A stretch of 64,000 nt of DNA from Rattus norvegicus (GCF_036323735.1 NC_086025.1:113472688-113536687), one strand, 5' to 3'; positions 11,511 through 24,066 are shown, counted from the first letter of the stretch. A program made the numbers and translations. Notes: generated by a model from the sequence alone, not told the origin.

Positions 11511-11671
11511 TGGGCTAGAGAGATGGCTCAGTGGTTAAGAGCACTGACTGCTCTTCCAGGGGTCCTGAGTTCAAATCCCAGCAACCACAAGGTGGCTCAC
11601 AACCATCTGGAATGAGATGTGTATCTGAAGACATCTACAGTGTATAATAAATGAATAAATCTTTTTTAAAA
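11511..11671 (+). mobile_element. B2 SINE
   Basis: GGGCTAGAGAGATGGCTCAG to AATAAATCTTTTTT. It interrupts an AAAGAGTTATTAT target. Confidence 0.92.
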
Positions 11672-11679
11672 AAGAGTTA

Positions 11680-11708
11680 GTCCCCAGCTCCGAAAAAAAG
11701 AACCAAAA
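11680..11708 (+). mobile_element. 5'-truncated ID remnant
   Basis: Only GTCCCCAGCTCCG and the A-rich tail remain, flanked by AAGAGTTA / AAGAGTTATTAT copies. Confidence 0.75.
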
Positions 11709-11755
11709 AAAAAGAGTTATTATATTTAAAACTGTTTGTTATTTATTTATATTGT

Positions 11756-11915
11756 TTGGGGGTTTTGTTTTTGTTTTGAGACAGAATTTCTCTGTGTAGC
11801 CCTGGATATTCTAGAATTCATTCTGTAAGCCAGGGTGGCCTCAGACTCAGAGATCTGCCTGCCTCTGCTTCCCAAGTGCTGGGGTTTAAAGCATGCACCA
11901 TTACTGCCCACCAAG

Positions 11916-11981
<66 letters not shown>

Positions 11982-12153
11982 GCCTGTGTGTATTTCTCTT
12001 CACCACATGGGTGCAACACCCTTGAAGGCCAGAAGAGGGCATCGGTTCCCTGGAACGGAAGTTAGGGATGTTTGTTAGGTACTGTGAATCCAACAGGGGC
12101 CCTCTGGAAAACCAGCTAGAGTTCTTAAGTGCTAAACCCTCTCTCTAGCCCCA
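11756..12153 (-). mobile_element. B1 then B3 with (TG)n
   Basis: An inverted B1 (11756-11912) is followed by a TG run (11916-11981) and a diverged inverted B3 body ending CTCTCTCTAGCCCC. Confidence 0.75.
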
Positions 12154-12579
12154 AGGCTTTGAGAATTAGAGAGGACGACTGAAGACAGTATCTGCCAAGG
12201 AGTTGTCCAGAACTGATACTTAGTATCTGGCAACCCACTCCCTTTTGAGATTAGCAGTCAAGTTCAGTTCCAAGCTTTAGAGAAGACAAAATGGCCTTTT
12301 CTCCAGGTTGAAAAACTGAGTTAACTTCCTCACCTAGGCCAATCCATATTTGTCAGGGGGTGGGGCCAGGAGGAGATAGACAGGGTTGTCCTCTTTCCTT
12401 GACTTGGATGCAGCCACAGTCCTAGTTGGAGTGTCTAGGAGGTGTGTGTATGTGGGGGGGGGGGCACCACAGATGACCTGAGGCCCAGAGAGGGACAGGA
12501 ATTCCCTAGGAGCACCTCCAGTGTCCTTCTGTCTCCCCTGTTCTTTATTCAGTAGAGCCCAAACTTGCCCAGCAGGCAG

Positions 12580-12682
<103 letters not shown>

Positions 12683-13029
12683 CTCCTGGCAGTCTGGACA
12701 AGTCCCATTCCTCCAGAGGTGGCACAGGGTTCATCTGTGAGCCACAGTGAGTCAGGTGTGGGAAAGACCCATGAAGTCATCCAGTAGCCCCGGGCCACCT
12801 TGGGGGCTTATGAGACAATCTCTGGACTGGCTGGGGAATCCCTGAAAGGCTAGCGTCTGCTCCCCTGACAGTAAGAGAGACACTCATGTAGATGGGGACT
12901 GTCCCGGAGGCTCCACGCCCTGGCTGAACTCCCTGACCCTAAAAAGTCGCTTTAGGCAAACAGGCTCAGACTGCCCAACTCCTTTATCCCTGCTGCCCTG
13001 CAGAGAGGAACAAAGAAAATGTCTTAAAG

Positions 13030-13211
13030 GGTTTTGTTTGTTTGTTGTTGTTTTTTAAAGATTTATTTATTATATATAAGTACACAGTAGCTGTCTTCAG
13101 ACACACCAGAAGAGGGCATCAGATCCCATTACAGATAGTTGTGAGCCTGACCTCATGACCTTTAAAAGAGCAGCCAGTCCTCTTAACCACTGAGCCATTT
13201 CTCCATCCCCT
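13030..13211 (-). mobile_element. B2 SINE
   Basis: An inverted B2, flanked by AAAGAAAATGTCTTAAA at ~13012 and ~13214. Confidence 0.92.
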
Positions 13212-15915
13212 AAAGAAAATGTCTTAAATGACAGATGAAGGTCCTGACCGTGAGCACTTGGGCCTGGCAAGGGCTGGTCATTCGTGTCACCTGCTAGGAA
13301 GTCTACCTGAGCTGTCTAAGCTTATTCTGACTGTGACAATCAGATCAAGGTCCAGGCACAGGAATACCAAAGACAAGGGCTCACATCCTAACATCTCCAG
13401 CTGTGGGACCTGGGACCCCATCACGTCCCTGGGCCTCAGTTTCCTTTCTTTATGTGGTAAGCATGAAAACAGTCAAGCATGGTGGTTGAGGAGGAGCCGG
13501 AAAGCACAAACCTCAAATCCAGTTACAAAAAACACCAAGGTTCTGGGGGAAGACAGCTTAGGCAGGGGCTGAGGGGACCAAAGCCAGAGAAGGGAGGACA
13601 GCCAACAGAGAGTACTGCAGTGTGGCAGGCAAGGGAGCAAAGAGGGGGTAAGCAGACAGACCCCCTCTGCCCACCTAGTTGCCAGTGGGAACCCTGTGGG
13701 GCCTGTGGGAAAGGAGCTGGAAGCAGACCTCTGGAAATAGGAGGAAAATGTCTTCAGGCAACCTGTTCTCAATCCTTGAGTGAAACCTGGAACAATTGGT
13801 GATCATGGCGGGCAAAATTACCCGTCCATAGGGAGGTGGGAGATCAACTGAGGAGGTGCTTCGACTCCTGGAGGACCCAGTGATCAGAGATTGTTTGACC
13901 AGGTGGGCAAACTGAGTCCTAGAGGTGGCTGAACTTCACTGAAGCGCCCCGCCCAGGCAGGGACGCATCAAATCCGATGTCCCTCCCCATTATTCCTCCT
14001 GGACCCAAAGAGATGGCTTAGGTTTGAGGGGGGGGGACCTTGAAGGCCTGCCACGCCCTCTCCACCCTCAACTTCCCTTCCCCTGCTTCAAACTCTGATC
14101 TCTGACCCACAGTGTTCTGTGTGCCTGGGCTGCCAGAGGAGGGAGCCTGCCACAGGAGAGCCAGCAAGGGGGAGTCATGTGCTGACATTCCCAGACAGGC
14201 CTGGCACATTCCTGCCAGAGTGTCACTCTGCCCCCCTAGTGCCCCACCCGTGCCCCGCACACAGTGCCCATTGTCTGCCCCAGACACTTTGAGCTGCCGC
14301 TGCCTCCGGCCTCCAACACCTCCCCACATCCTCCCATTCCCAGGTGGAGCCCCACAAGTCCAAACATCCATCTTTTGGTTTCTGACCCCCAAAGGACAGC
14401 GATGCCATTTATCTGGGATCCAAGCAGAGGTCAGAGAAGGAAAGCGGCCTGCAGCAGGCAACATACAGTGCCAGAAACCCTAGGCCCCCAGTTCAGTCCT
14501 TCTCCCACCTCCCACCAGGCTGGGTACAATCATTTGTCAGCTCAGGCCTGGCTCCCCTGTACCTCTTGCCTCATGGCCACTGGCGACCCTGCGGCCCGGC
14601 CCACGTGTGCATACCTCTGTTTTACAGACCAGGAGAGTGACTCAGGAAGGGGAGCCCTTGCCAAGGCCACCCAGAAAGGAAGCAGCTGAGTTCTAGCCCA
14701 GGTCAACATCGTGAATCCCCAGCCCACGCTCTTTCCACCTCCCCTGTGGGGAACGGCTCAGGGTAGGGGCTGAAGGCTCTCAGAGCAGTCAGAGGAGAAA
14801 GTGGATCCAAGGAAGCCTAGCTGGAAGGAGGGGCAGGCTTTGTCAAGCTGGCCACGGCAGGCTTGCCTAATTATCCACCCATGAAACAGACGCCAAGTCC
14901 AGCCAGGCTGCAGTACAGCTCCACTTAGGATCTGTGACACTGGGAAGACACAGTATTGACCTGCTGTTAGGGACTGCGGGATGGTGTCAGAGGATAAGTG
15001 CTCCCTAGTTGGCAAAGGCCCTCAGTACCAAAGCCATCAAGCCCCCTCCCCTCCTAGGCTCACTTGGCTTTCTTGGCTAATTAGGGCTCATCCTGACCTA
15101 GCCACTCCTTCTGCCCGTGTTCCCAGAGTCTGTGCTTATTTACTCTTGTCTTCCAGCAGAGAGCCATAACCCTTCTCGCTTCCTTTAAGTAGTTTTAGTA
15201 TCAGATCAGACTGCCTTGGAGAAGAGCAACTCTGCACTCAGCCGCTGCCCGGAACCTCCCCACAAGCAGTTCTTCGCAGCACCTAGTGCAGACGCAGCTC
15301 CCAGAAGCACGGAGCACCCAGCACCACCCCAGCACGGGTGTCCCTCCAGCACCGCGTACTCCCGCCCAGCACCTCTCCCAACACCCATCTCTTTCTAGCA
15401 CCAAGCCCCCATCCCAGCACTGGTGTCCCCCAGCACCCAGTGCTCCTGTCCCCATCATGGGCATCCTGTGCTCAGTCCTGTCCACTTCTACTTGTGTCAG
15501 GTTGATGCCCTGGTTCCTGCTCACCCTAGAATAGGAAGCGTGTGCAGCTGGGATTTTTAATTTCTTGCAGGGTGATGTACGGAGGGACATGAAGAATCAA
15601 GACCAAGATGATGTGGTTTTTAACTCCACCTGCCTGAAAAACTGGTCCCTGTAGCTTCTTCCCTTGAGAGATAGCACTAGGATGAATGGTAGCCACCCCT
15701 GCCCCATGGGTATCCACTTCTGTTCTCTCACCAGAAGCCCAGACTTCTGTTGACCTTCACAGAAACGGGGGCCCAAGTGAGAGGCCACCAGGATATACAT
15801 GCTGCTCCATCCCCAATGGCTCCCTGCACTGGGTGGGGTGTCATGTTCTGTACTCTACAGACTGGTGTGGTTTAACTTAAGCAGCCAGCAGAGAGCAGTG
15901 CCAGCCATTAGGAAG
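13212..15915. other. Unique intergenic stretch with MIR fragments
   Basis: It is non-repetitive by rodent SINE standards. Old MIR pieces show at ~13395-13445 (inverted, GGCCTCAGTTTCC) and ~14622-14708 (plus). Frames of up to 148 codons overlap on both strands without splice signals or family similarity, so none is called. Confidence 0.55.
15278..15451 (+). repeat. Degenerate minisatellite of CCAGCACC-type units
   Basis: CCAGCACC or CTAGCACC recurs roughly ten times with 8-25 nt between copies, embedded in C-rich sequence. It is a decayed tandem array. Confidence 0.75.
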
Positions 15916-15917
15916 CT

Positions 15918-16153
15918 ACAGTAGTGGTGCCCGCCTTTGGTTACAGCACTTGGGAAACGGAGGCAGGTAGAGCTCTGCGATTTTTTTTTTTTTTTTCGGA
16001 GCTGGGGACCGAACCCAGGGCCTTGCACTTGCTAGGCAAGCGCTCTACCACTGAGCTAAATCCCCACCCCCGAGCTCTGCGAATTTAAGGCCATCTTGGT
16101 CTACAGAGCAAGTTTCAGGACAGCCAGAGATATACAGAGAAACCCTGTCCGGA
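15918..16153 (+). mobile_element. B1 SINE split by an ID
   Basis: B1 halves GGTGCCCGCCTTTGGTTACA and CCATCTTGGTCTACAGAGCA lie on either side of an inverted ID. Confidence 0.88.
15981..16071 (-). mobile_element. ID SINE nested in B1
   Basis: An inverted ID with target duplication GAGCTCTGCGA (15970 and 16072). Confidence 0.96.
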
Positions 16154-16290
16154 AAAAAGGGGGAGAGGGAACAGAGAGAGAAACAGAGAAACAGAATGGG
16201 GAGAGGTAGGGAAGGAAAAAGATAGGAAGGAAGGAGAGAGAGAAACAGGGGGAAGCAAAGAAGGAAAAGGAAAGAAGAAGAGGAAGCCAC
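16154..16290 (+). repeat. GA-rich purine tract
   Basis: GGGAGAG, GAAACAG and GGAAGG units run for about 135 bp after the B1 tail. Confidence 0.8.
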
Positions 16291-17180
16291 AGTTAATTGT
16301 GCCAACAGCAGCTTCAGAGAGGTGGTGGGAGGCAGATGGGCCCAGGACTAGCTTAGAGACAACAACCGTGCCCCATCTGAGCATGGGTAACATTTGGAAC
16401 CATCAAAGTCCAGTCATTCCAGGGTTATCCACGACATTGATGGAATCATTTCTCATTGCTTCGAGCTTCCGTAGCCACATGCTCTGGTTCAGGCTTCCTG
16501 CCTCCTCTCACCGGGAGGAGCCCAGAGCCCTCTCTTTGGATAGACCCGAGAATGAGAGTGACTTGTACAAGGTCACACAGCCGGCCAGGTGTGAGTACAG
16601 GGTCCATGTCTGCCCTGGAGAAGTCCTGCCTTACCCTGACCTCTGGGCGCTCCAGGACTGCTTGGGAAGATCTGTTTGTCCCCAGAACACGAACCCCACA
16701 CCCATACAACCTACTGAGAGGTAGCCAGAAAAGAGACTAGCCCCTGAAGGCTCCCAGGAAGAAGTGTTCCTGGCGCTGAGCCAGAGGAGCCTGAAGCAGG
16801 GTAAACCCCACCTGAAGTCACTGTCTCCCCAGTGGTGACATCATTAGCACAGCTGGAGGACTGAGCAAGTTGAGGCAAAGCCAACTGGGTGTCTACAAAC
16901 ACATCAGTAGTAAAAAAAGAAAAGAAAACAAGCAAGCCACATCACCAGCCCTAGTCGGGGGGCTGAGCGGGTCACGTGACTTGAGAACCAGAGGCCATTG
17001 GGTGGGAAAGGTATTCTGGGTTGCACAGCAAATCAGAGGCAGGCCCAGGTTAGAAGCCAGTCTCCCCGCAAGGTCTGCTTTCCAGGCCAGCACTCTGGGA
17101 CTATGGCCCTCTACTTTCTCCTCATACTCATGGAACTCTGGTGGAGCCTGGAAGTGCCTCTCCGGCTTTAAAATGCAGTC
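16291..17180. other. Unique stretch with a MIR fragment
   Basis: A MIR-like GACTTGTACAAGGTCACACAG lies near 16560. No gene is seen. Confidence 0.55.
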
Positions 17181-17182
17181 CA

Positions 17183-17400
17183 GGGACTGGAGAGATGGCT
17201 CAGCCGTTACACGCACTAACAGCTCTCTGGAGGACCCAGGTTTAACTCAAGCACTCAAATGGTAGCAAACACTCGGCTGTAACTCCAGTTCCTGAGGGTC
17301 GGCCGCCCCCCTCTGGCCTCCTTGGCCACTGCATGCATGTGGTAGACCAACAACAATACACCCAAACACATAAAATACCAAAAACAAGAACAAAAATCTT
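17183..17400 (+). mobile_element. B3-type SINE
   Basis: GGACTGGAGAGATGGCTCAG head and a diverged CCCCTCTGGCCTCC body. Confidence 0.75.
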
Positions 17401-17640
17401 TCATAAAACAAAATAAAATAAAATCACTTCAGACCCTCACTCACCTCTCCAGATGTTCTGTCACTGGCGAGCGTTATCACAATACACTTTTCAAACCAAA
17501 CTTCAGGTTGGTTTTTGTTTGTTTGATTGATGGAATTGCTTTTTCAAGACAGGGTTTCTCTGGTGTAGCCCTGGTTGGCCTGAAACTTGCTATAAAGGTG
17601 CACATCTCCCCACCTAGCTAAGTTTAGGCTTTTTCTTTTC

Positions 17641-17732
17641 TTTTCTTTTCTTTTTTTCGGAGTTGGGGACCGAACCCAGGGCCTCGCGCTTGCTAGGCAA
17701 GCGCTCTACCACTGAGCTAAATCCCCAACCCC
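17641..17732 (-). mobile_element. ID SINE
   Basis: A full inverted ID, CGGAGTTGGGGACCGAACCC to AAATCCCCAACCCC. Confidence 0.95.
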
Positions 17733-17978
17733 TGCTTTTTCTTTTTAAGACAAGGTCTCATTATGTAGCCTTAGCTGGTTCTGTTTGCTGTGTAGACCAG
17801 AGAAGCCTCAGAGATCCTCCTGCCTCTGCCGCCCAAGTGCTGGAATTAAAAGTGTATGCCACCATGATGTTTGGCCTATTTTAGATTCCCCCCAACAACT
17901 GTGTCACTGGGTCTCATGTAATCCAGAACTGGCCTTGAACTCCTGCTCTTCTTGCATCCACTTCCTGTGTGCTGGGTT

Positions 17979-18087
17979 TTTTTTTTTTTTTTTTTTTTTT
18001 TGTTCTTTTTTTTCGGAGCTGGGGACCGAACCCAGGGCCTTGTGCTTCCTAGGTAAGCGCTCTACCACTGAGCTAAATCCCCAGCCC
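17979..18087 (-). mobile_element. ID SINE nested in B1
   Basis: A full inverted ID with a long T-run on its tail side. Confidence 0.96.
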
Positions 18088-18391
18088 CTGTGTGCTGGGT
18101 TTACAGGTGTGGGAAAGCACACTGAGCGAGAGTGCTATGTTTACCCCACAGCAAGCGGCAAATGCTGCAACACTGCCTCCCTCCCACCATGGATCAGACA
18201 TTTAGCCAGCACGCTATGCCACATCAAAGCTAAGAGCAGGGCTCTCTCTCTAGAGACCTACAGAGTAGCCACCTCTGTCCCTTGGGCCCATCCTTCATTC
18301 TTTGTAATCTGCACCCTGTTCCCCTCTCAACCTTCTTCAGTCCATCCTCCATCAATATCCCATAAGTCTTTCTAAACTTAAAAGAGAGGCT

Positions 18392-18560
18392 GGTGGGCTG
18401 GAGAGATGGCTCAGAGGTTAAGAGCACTGGCTGCTCTCCCAGAGATCATGAGTTCAATCCCCAGCAACCATATACTCATAACCACCTGTAATGAGATCTG
18501 GTGCCCTCTTCTGGTGTACATGTATACATATAGGCAAAACACTATACATAGTAAATAAAA

Positions 18561-18629
<69 letters not shown>

Positions 18630-18642
18630 CAACAATAATAAT
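18392..18642 (+). mobile_element. B2 SINE with (TAA)n tail
   Basis: A complete B2 whose A-rich tail has become ~24 TAA units (18564-18642). Confidence 0.93.
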
Positions 18643-18651
18643 AAGTAGAAG

Positions 18652-18845
18652 AGAAGCTGGAAAGATGGCTCAACAGTTAACACCCACTGCCTTCTTCTTG
18701 GTTCCCAGGCATCTGCAACTCCAGTTCTAGGGGAACTAGCGCCCTCTTCTGGCCTTCACTGGCACCACCATGCACTGGAGGCACAGACATACACGCAGGA
18801 AAATTACCAATAACACGTAAAATTAAAAAAAAATTAAAAAAAACC
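18652..18845 (+). mobile_element. B3-type SINE
   Basis: GCTGGAAAGATGGCTCAACA head, a CCCTCTTCTGGCCTTCA body and an A-rich tail. Confidence 0.75.
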
Positions 18846-19935
18846 TAACCGTTGAATCCTGCCCAGCGGAACCTTCCCACCCTCAGGTCTCTGCCTTCAT
18901 GTGTGCCTTCTTTGGGACTGGTCCGGACACTGTGTCTCCTTCCTAACCCTCACCATTCATTTTCTAGACAAGGCGCCTTCTCTGGGAGACCCTCTGGTCC
19001 CACCTCCCCCATGATGCAAGCTCTGCCCTCTCCAGTACCCACTGGCTATATCGTCCTATTAAGTGCTTTTCGCCTCACGTCTCCCCAACACAGGGTGTCC
19101 TTGCCGTGGGAAGCGACCCCGTGTGGACAAGGTTTCTTTCTGTCGGTCTATATCCCAGCATTCATTGCAGGCCTGGAATGTAGACGTTCAATAAAGTGTA
19201 GGATGGGTAAATCATGGCTTCCATAGGAGAGTACAGAACACTCAAGCTGTGGTCATTTGTGCCCATGGAAGACCTTTAATGGCGACCTAGGAGGGAAGGA
19301 CAAAGTCAGAAACTGTCTCTCTCCAACCCACCTGCCAAGTATCTCCAGGACATAGCTTCTCTTTTCCCTCCTTCGATCCCCACTTCTAGCCTCTGCCTAG
19401 CCCTTCTCGCAGCAACCTCTTGCCCCAGGGTTTGTGGTGAGCAATCAAGAGGAATTCCTGGCCCGGGAGTCAGAGGAGGCGCCCCGGCAGGCTGGCAGGA
19501 TACAACAGTAAGCATATGCCAGGAACTCTTCCAAATTCCAGCTCCCACGGCCCTGTGCAGAGCCGCCAAGTGGGGCCAAAAGGGATGGGAGCACCCCTGG
19601 AGCAGGGGGACGCTTGGGACATTGTACGGAGCAAAGAAGACAGGCAAGTGTGGGATGCAGCAGGGGGAGGAAATTACAACCCCAGCAAGAGGCAGGCAAG
19701 ATGGCATCAGTCTGTAACCATACACCAACGACCAGGGAAAGGGCAACCCCCAAAAGGTTAATTAATATGACAGCCATAGGAAAACTCCTGGCTGGGCCCA
19801 GAAAGTTCTGGTTGCTCTTGCCCTCAATGGGACAAGGCTAACCTACCCCCTAGCTGTGCCCAGGACCCCAGTAATTCAGAGATGTCTACAAGAGGGCTCT
19901 AGACACGCTCAGCCATTCTACATGCAGTGGCAAGA
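18846..19935. other. Unique intergenic stretch, no gene seen
   Basis: It is non-repetitive. AATAAAG near 19191 is isolated and not linked to a supported transcript. Confidence 0.55.
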
Positions 19936-19937
19936 AG

Positions 19938-20061
19938 GGTCCAGGCACAGAAGCAGCACTTGGAAGGGTCTCTGTTAACTGAAGGCCAGTCTGGTTTACA
20001 GATCAAGTTTCAGGACAGTCAGGACTGCACAGTGAGATTCTATCTCAGAACAAAACAAAAA

Positions 20062-20100
<39 letters not shown>

Positions 20101-20438
20101 ATATATAAATGGAGAGAAAGGGGTTCAAGAGATGATGGCTCAAGGGTTAAGAGCAATGGCTTTTTCCCAGAAGACCCAGGTTTGGTTCCCAGCATCCACA
20201 TAGTAACCCACAACCATCTGTAACTTCAGTCCCAGGATATCTGATGTCTGCTTCTGGCCTCCTCAGGCACCAGGCATGTACAAACTGCACATTCATATAC
20301 ACAAGTAGGCCAACACTCATATAATAAAAATAAACTTAAAAAGAAAGAGAGGAAGGGTTGGGGATTTAGCTCAGTGGAAGAGCGCTTGTTTTGCAAGCGC
20401 AAGGCCCTGGGTTCGGTCCTCAGCTCTGGAAGAAAAAA
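19938..20438 (+). mobile_element. B1, (AAAT)n, B3 and ID in tandem
   Basis: A diverged B1 (19938-20055), an AAAT run (20058-20103), a B3-type SINE (20120-20345) and a diverged ID (20354-20438) all lie on the plus strand. Confidence 0.8.
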
Positions 20439-20751
20439 AAGAAGAAGGAAAAAAGAAAGAGAGGGAGGAGAGAGGGCGAGGGAGGGGGGAAGAGGGAGAG
20501 GACAGAAGGGAGGAAGGAGAAAGAGGAGGAAGAACAGGATGATCCCAAGGAAAAGAACTTGTCTCTGGGCCACACCCTTGTCCCTTTTATTCCCCTTCCT
20601 GGGTCTGGTCCAGGTGTGATAGGTTCAGACAACAGCTCCTGCCCAGCTGTCAGCACCCAAGCTATCACCAATGCCCGCACAAGTGTACCTGGCTTGCCAC
20701 CGTCACAGATACCATCATCCTGCCCACACTTGCAGTGTGGCCTTGGCAGAA

Positions 20752-21030
20752 ATTTTTTTAATTAATTTATTTATATTTTATGTGTATGGGTGTTTTGCCT
20801 ATATATATGTGTGTGTGTGTGTCTGTGTGTCTGTGTGTGTCTGTGTGTGTCTGTGTGTGTGTCTGTGTGTGTGCAGTGTGTGTATACAGTGCCTGCAGAA
20901 TCCAGAAGGCATCAGATCCCCTGGAACTGGAGTCACAGACTGATGTGAGCTGCCATCTGAGCGCTAGGAATTGAACCAGGGTCCTATGGAAGAGCAACCA
21001 GTGCTATTAACCACTGAGCCAACAAGTTTT
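20752..21030 (-). mobile_element. B3 SINE with TG/TCTG expansion
   Basis: TTTATGTGTATGGGTGTTTTGCC tail and head ending CACTGAGCC. The repeat at 20810-20880 alternates TG and CTG units. Confidence 0.8.
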
Positions 21031-21795
21031 CCCAACCAGAACATTCCAGGAAGGACCATTGACTGCTGGACCATTTTCCATTCTATCTCTGAGAATTTCG
21101 AGATTCAGATATTCTCTGAAGCTTGGTTTGCTCCTTTCCTGACCTTCCAGCTAAGGTCAAGTCTAAAACCCAGACAAGGATTAGAGTAACAGAAATCTGG
21201 GGGCTGGGATTTGGAATGCAAGGCCCTTAGAAGCTGAACCCCTCCACCCCCAATCGTAATCTCCTGTGCTCCAGACAGGAGCCCCCTGACCCTTCCAGCC
21301 ATGCAGACTGGTGTGCTGCAGCAAGACAGGACATGTGCTGGTTGGGAACATCAGGCTAGTACCTTGAGCCCGGGCTGCAAACAGGACAGGACAGGAAAGA
21401 GACAGGGCATTCGTGAGCAAATCCAGGCTGCTGGAGGCCTCTCCTTACCTGAGAGGCCAGGAGAGAAGGAAAGAGCAGATGGAGCAGATGCCAAAGTGTT
21501 GGCGGAGGGTGTGTGGTCACTGGGGGTGGCGGGATCTTTCCCCTGGAATTTTCCCCTGGCAGGAAAGGCCCACCCTCCTAGGAATGGATAAGAGTCCCTG
21601 GCATCTGGCCCCCGAGGCTAGATGGTTTCTGACAATCCACCATTATTATCCTCCCCGCCTCACCCTAGGCTGATGCAGAGGGAAAACTGAGACAGGCAGG
21701 AAGGCAGGGTCTCTGGCTAAATTCAGAATCTGACTCACCCTCTGGAAGACTCCAGTTATCTCTATCCCTGAGTACCCAGCATTCAAACTGTGAGA
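21031..21795. other. Unique intergenic stretch, no gene seen
   Basis: It is non-repetitive; frames are short and unsupported. Confidence 0.5.
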
Positions 21796-21796
21796 A

Positions 21797-22160
21797 GGGC
21801 TGGAGAGATGGCTCAATGGCTATGAGCACTGGCTGCTCTTCCATAGGGCAGATAGGGCATGGGGTTAATTCCCAGCACCCGCACGAAGGCTTGTAATCAT
21901 CTGTAACCCTGGTTCAAGGGGACCCAATTTCTTCTTCTGGTTTCTTCAGAAACCAGGCCTGTCTGTGGTAACAGACATACATAAAGTCAAAACACCCACA
22001 TCCATAGAAATAAGAAAGAGAAAAATTGCTGAGCAATGGTAGTGCAGCCTTTAATCCCAGACCTTGGGAGGTAGAGGCAGGTAAATCTCTGGTTCAAGGC
22101 CAGCCTGGTCTACAGAACAAATTCTAGTACAGCCAGAGTGGAAAGGAAAGAAAAAGAAAA
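21797..22160 (+). mobile_element. B3-type SINE followed by B1
   Basis: A diverged B3 (21797-22020), then a B1 (22028-22150) with GGCCAGCCTGGTCTACAG. Confidence 0.8.
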
Positions 22161-22197
22161 GAAAAGAAACAAAAAAAAGAAAGAAAGAAAGAAAGAA

Positions 22198-22393
22198 GGG
22201 CTGGAGAGATGGCTCAGTGGTTAAGAGCACCCGACTACTCTTCCAGAGGTCCTGAGTTCAATTCCCAGCAACCACATGGTGGCTCACAACCATCTGTAAT
22301 GGGATCTGATGCCCTCTTCTGGTGCGTCTAAAAACAGCTACAATGTACTCATATAAATAAATTAAATAAATCTTAAAAAAAAAAAAAGAAAGA
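22198..22393 (+). mobile_element. B2 SINE
   Basis: A complete B2 with a poly-A tail. Confidence 0.94.
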
Positions 22394-22472
22394 AAGAAAC
22401 AAAGCACCCCCCCATAAAAGGACAATAAATCTTTTTCTGATAGAAAAGAACTTATTAAAAAACAAACAAACA

Positions 22473-22575
22473 GGGGTTGGGGATTTGGCTCAGTGGTAGA
22501 GTGCTTGCCTAGCAAGCACAAGGCCCTGGGTTCGGTCCCCAGCTCCGAAAAAAAGAAAAGAAAAAAAAAAAAAAC
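22473..22575 (+). mobile_element. ID SINE
   Basis: A complete ID in an A-rich/AAAC target that recurs on both sides. Confidence 0.94.
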
Positions 22576-22774
22576 CAAACAAACAAAAAAAAAAAACAAA
22601 AAAACAAAACAAAACCAGAAACAGGTCAGGAGAGCCCCTGGCAAGGCAGGTGGGAATTAAAACCAGAGGGGGCAGCAGTTTGCCCAAAGTGTGCCAGCGT
22701 GCTTCTGCTCTTCACGATTTGTCTTTGCTTAGAGGTTGTTTTTCCTTTGTTTGGTTAATTATATGTCGTCTCTC

Positions 22775-22893
22775 TTTATTTTGAGGCAGGATCTCATGTA
22801 GCCCAGGCTGGACTTGAACTCCTTATGATGTTGATGTGATCTCTTGCTACCACTTTCCAAGTATGGCAACGGAAGTGTGCCACAATACCCAAC
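22775..22893 (-). mobile_element. Diverged B1
   Basis: GAGGCAGGATCTCATGTAGC and CCAGGCTGGACTTGAACTCC. Confidence 0.7.
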
Positions 22894-23970
22894 CCACCAT
22901 TCTCATATTGTTCCTTTGAAGGCTCACTTTCAGATCCTCTCCTCTAGGAAGCCCTCATGCCTCATCCTCCCCTGGGTCGGGTCCCTTTGCACCTTACACC
23001 TTTGACACTCCTCCCATGACTCCCTGCTACCACAGGATGAGGTCTAAGCTCCCTCCTGTGGCTGCTCATGCCTAAGTCCCATGAGCCTGGAGGCTTGCTG
23101 TCTCTCCCTAGTTCCCTCTCTCCTCTTCCACTGACCAGTTGGAGTTCTCCCTGTGGAACTCCCTTCTGGAGTCTTACCTGGTGTCTCTCTCAAGCCCTTG
23201 GCTCAGTATACAGCACACTTCTGCTTTCCCTGGGGGCAGGGTTGTGTGCCCGGAGCCATCTGGAACTCCGCCTGACAGGTCTTAGATTGGGCCTGAGACC
23301 CAGTTCCAGGGGTTCAGTCACTTGCTCAAGATCACACAGTAGGTACCTGAGGTGGGAATGGGGCCTTTTAGGGGAAGGGAGGACAGAGGAAACAAACCCC
23401 ACAGCCCTGGGAGTCACAGGGCATCTAAGCTAGAGATGACAACCTAACCCTCTCCTCCGAGGTCCAGAAGCCCATTATCTCGGAGGCAACGCCCCCACTG
23501 ACCCCAGTCACACAGACACACTGAGACAGGATGGGCCTGTCTTCCTGAGACACAACCATCGTCCCCAACCCCCAACCCCTCACCGCAGGATGGCTTTGGA
23601 GAACACTCTGCAGCCCAAGCCATTTTCAGTTCATCTTTTCCTAATTTTGCTTTGAGGAAGTCACTGTGGCTGGGCGCTTTCCCCTTCTCTCACGCACTCC
23701 CAACAGCTTCTTTTTCCACTCCCAAGTCTGTCTCTTCGAAGCTTGGAGGATGGTGACCAAAACAGAGGGCCCTGCCTCATAGGAGAGCAATGAGAAGAAA
23801 GAAGCAGGCGCTAGCAGTGGGAGAGAAGGGGTAGCAGGGAGCAGCCTAGAGTGCCTCTTCTTTGCACAAAGGCCCTGAGGCGCAGTCAGCTTGCCATAGC
23901 TTAGGGCGGGGACAACATCACCTCAGCTACCTTATACATGCCTCAGTCCACAGATCTTTCAGAGGATTTT
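22894..23970. other. Unique intergenic stretch with MIR fragment
   Basis: A MIR-like CACTTGCTCAAGATCACACAG lies near 23318. No gene is supported. Confidence 0.5.
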
Positions 23971-23976
23971 TTTTTT

Positions 23977-24066
23977 CTTTTTTCCTTTTTTCAGAGCTGG
24001 GGACCGAACCCAGGGCCTTGTGCTCGCTAGGCAAGCGCTCTACCGCTGAGCTAAATCCCCAGCCCC
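23977..24066 (-). mobile_element. ID SINE
   Basis: An inverted ID flanked by TCAGAGGATTTTTTTT on both sides. Confidence 0.95.

Larger units (their letters stand above)
17535..18112 (-). mobile_element. Inverted B1 cluster with two nested IDs
   Basis: B1 pieces at 17540-17620, 17740-17876 and 17900-18110 carry IDs at 17641-17732 and 17979-18087. The second ID is flanked by CCTGTGTGCTGGGTTT on both sides. Confidence 0.85.

Noticed and set aside
14018..14689. Overlapping frames of ~140-150 codons on both strands
   Set aside because: GC-rich, stop-poor sequence with a MIR fragment; no splice context, conserved motif or start signal supports coding.
17785..18375. Long open frame of ~196 codons
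   Set aside because: It runs through B1 and ID repeats and has no family similarity; it is repeat translation.
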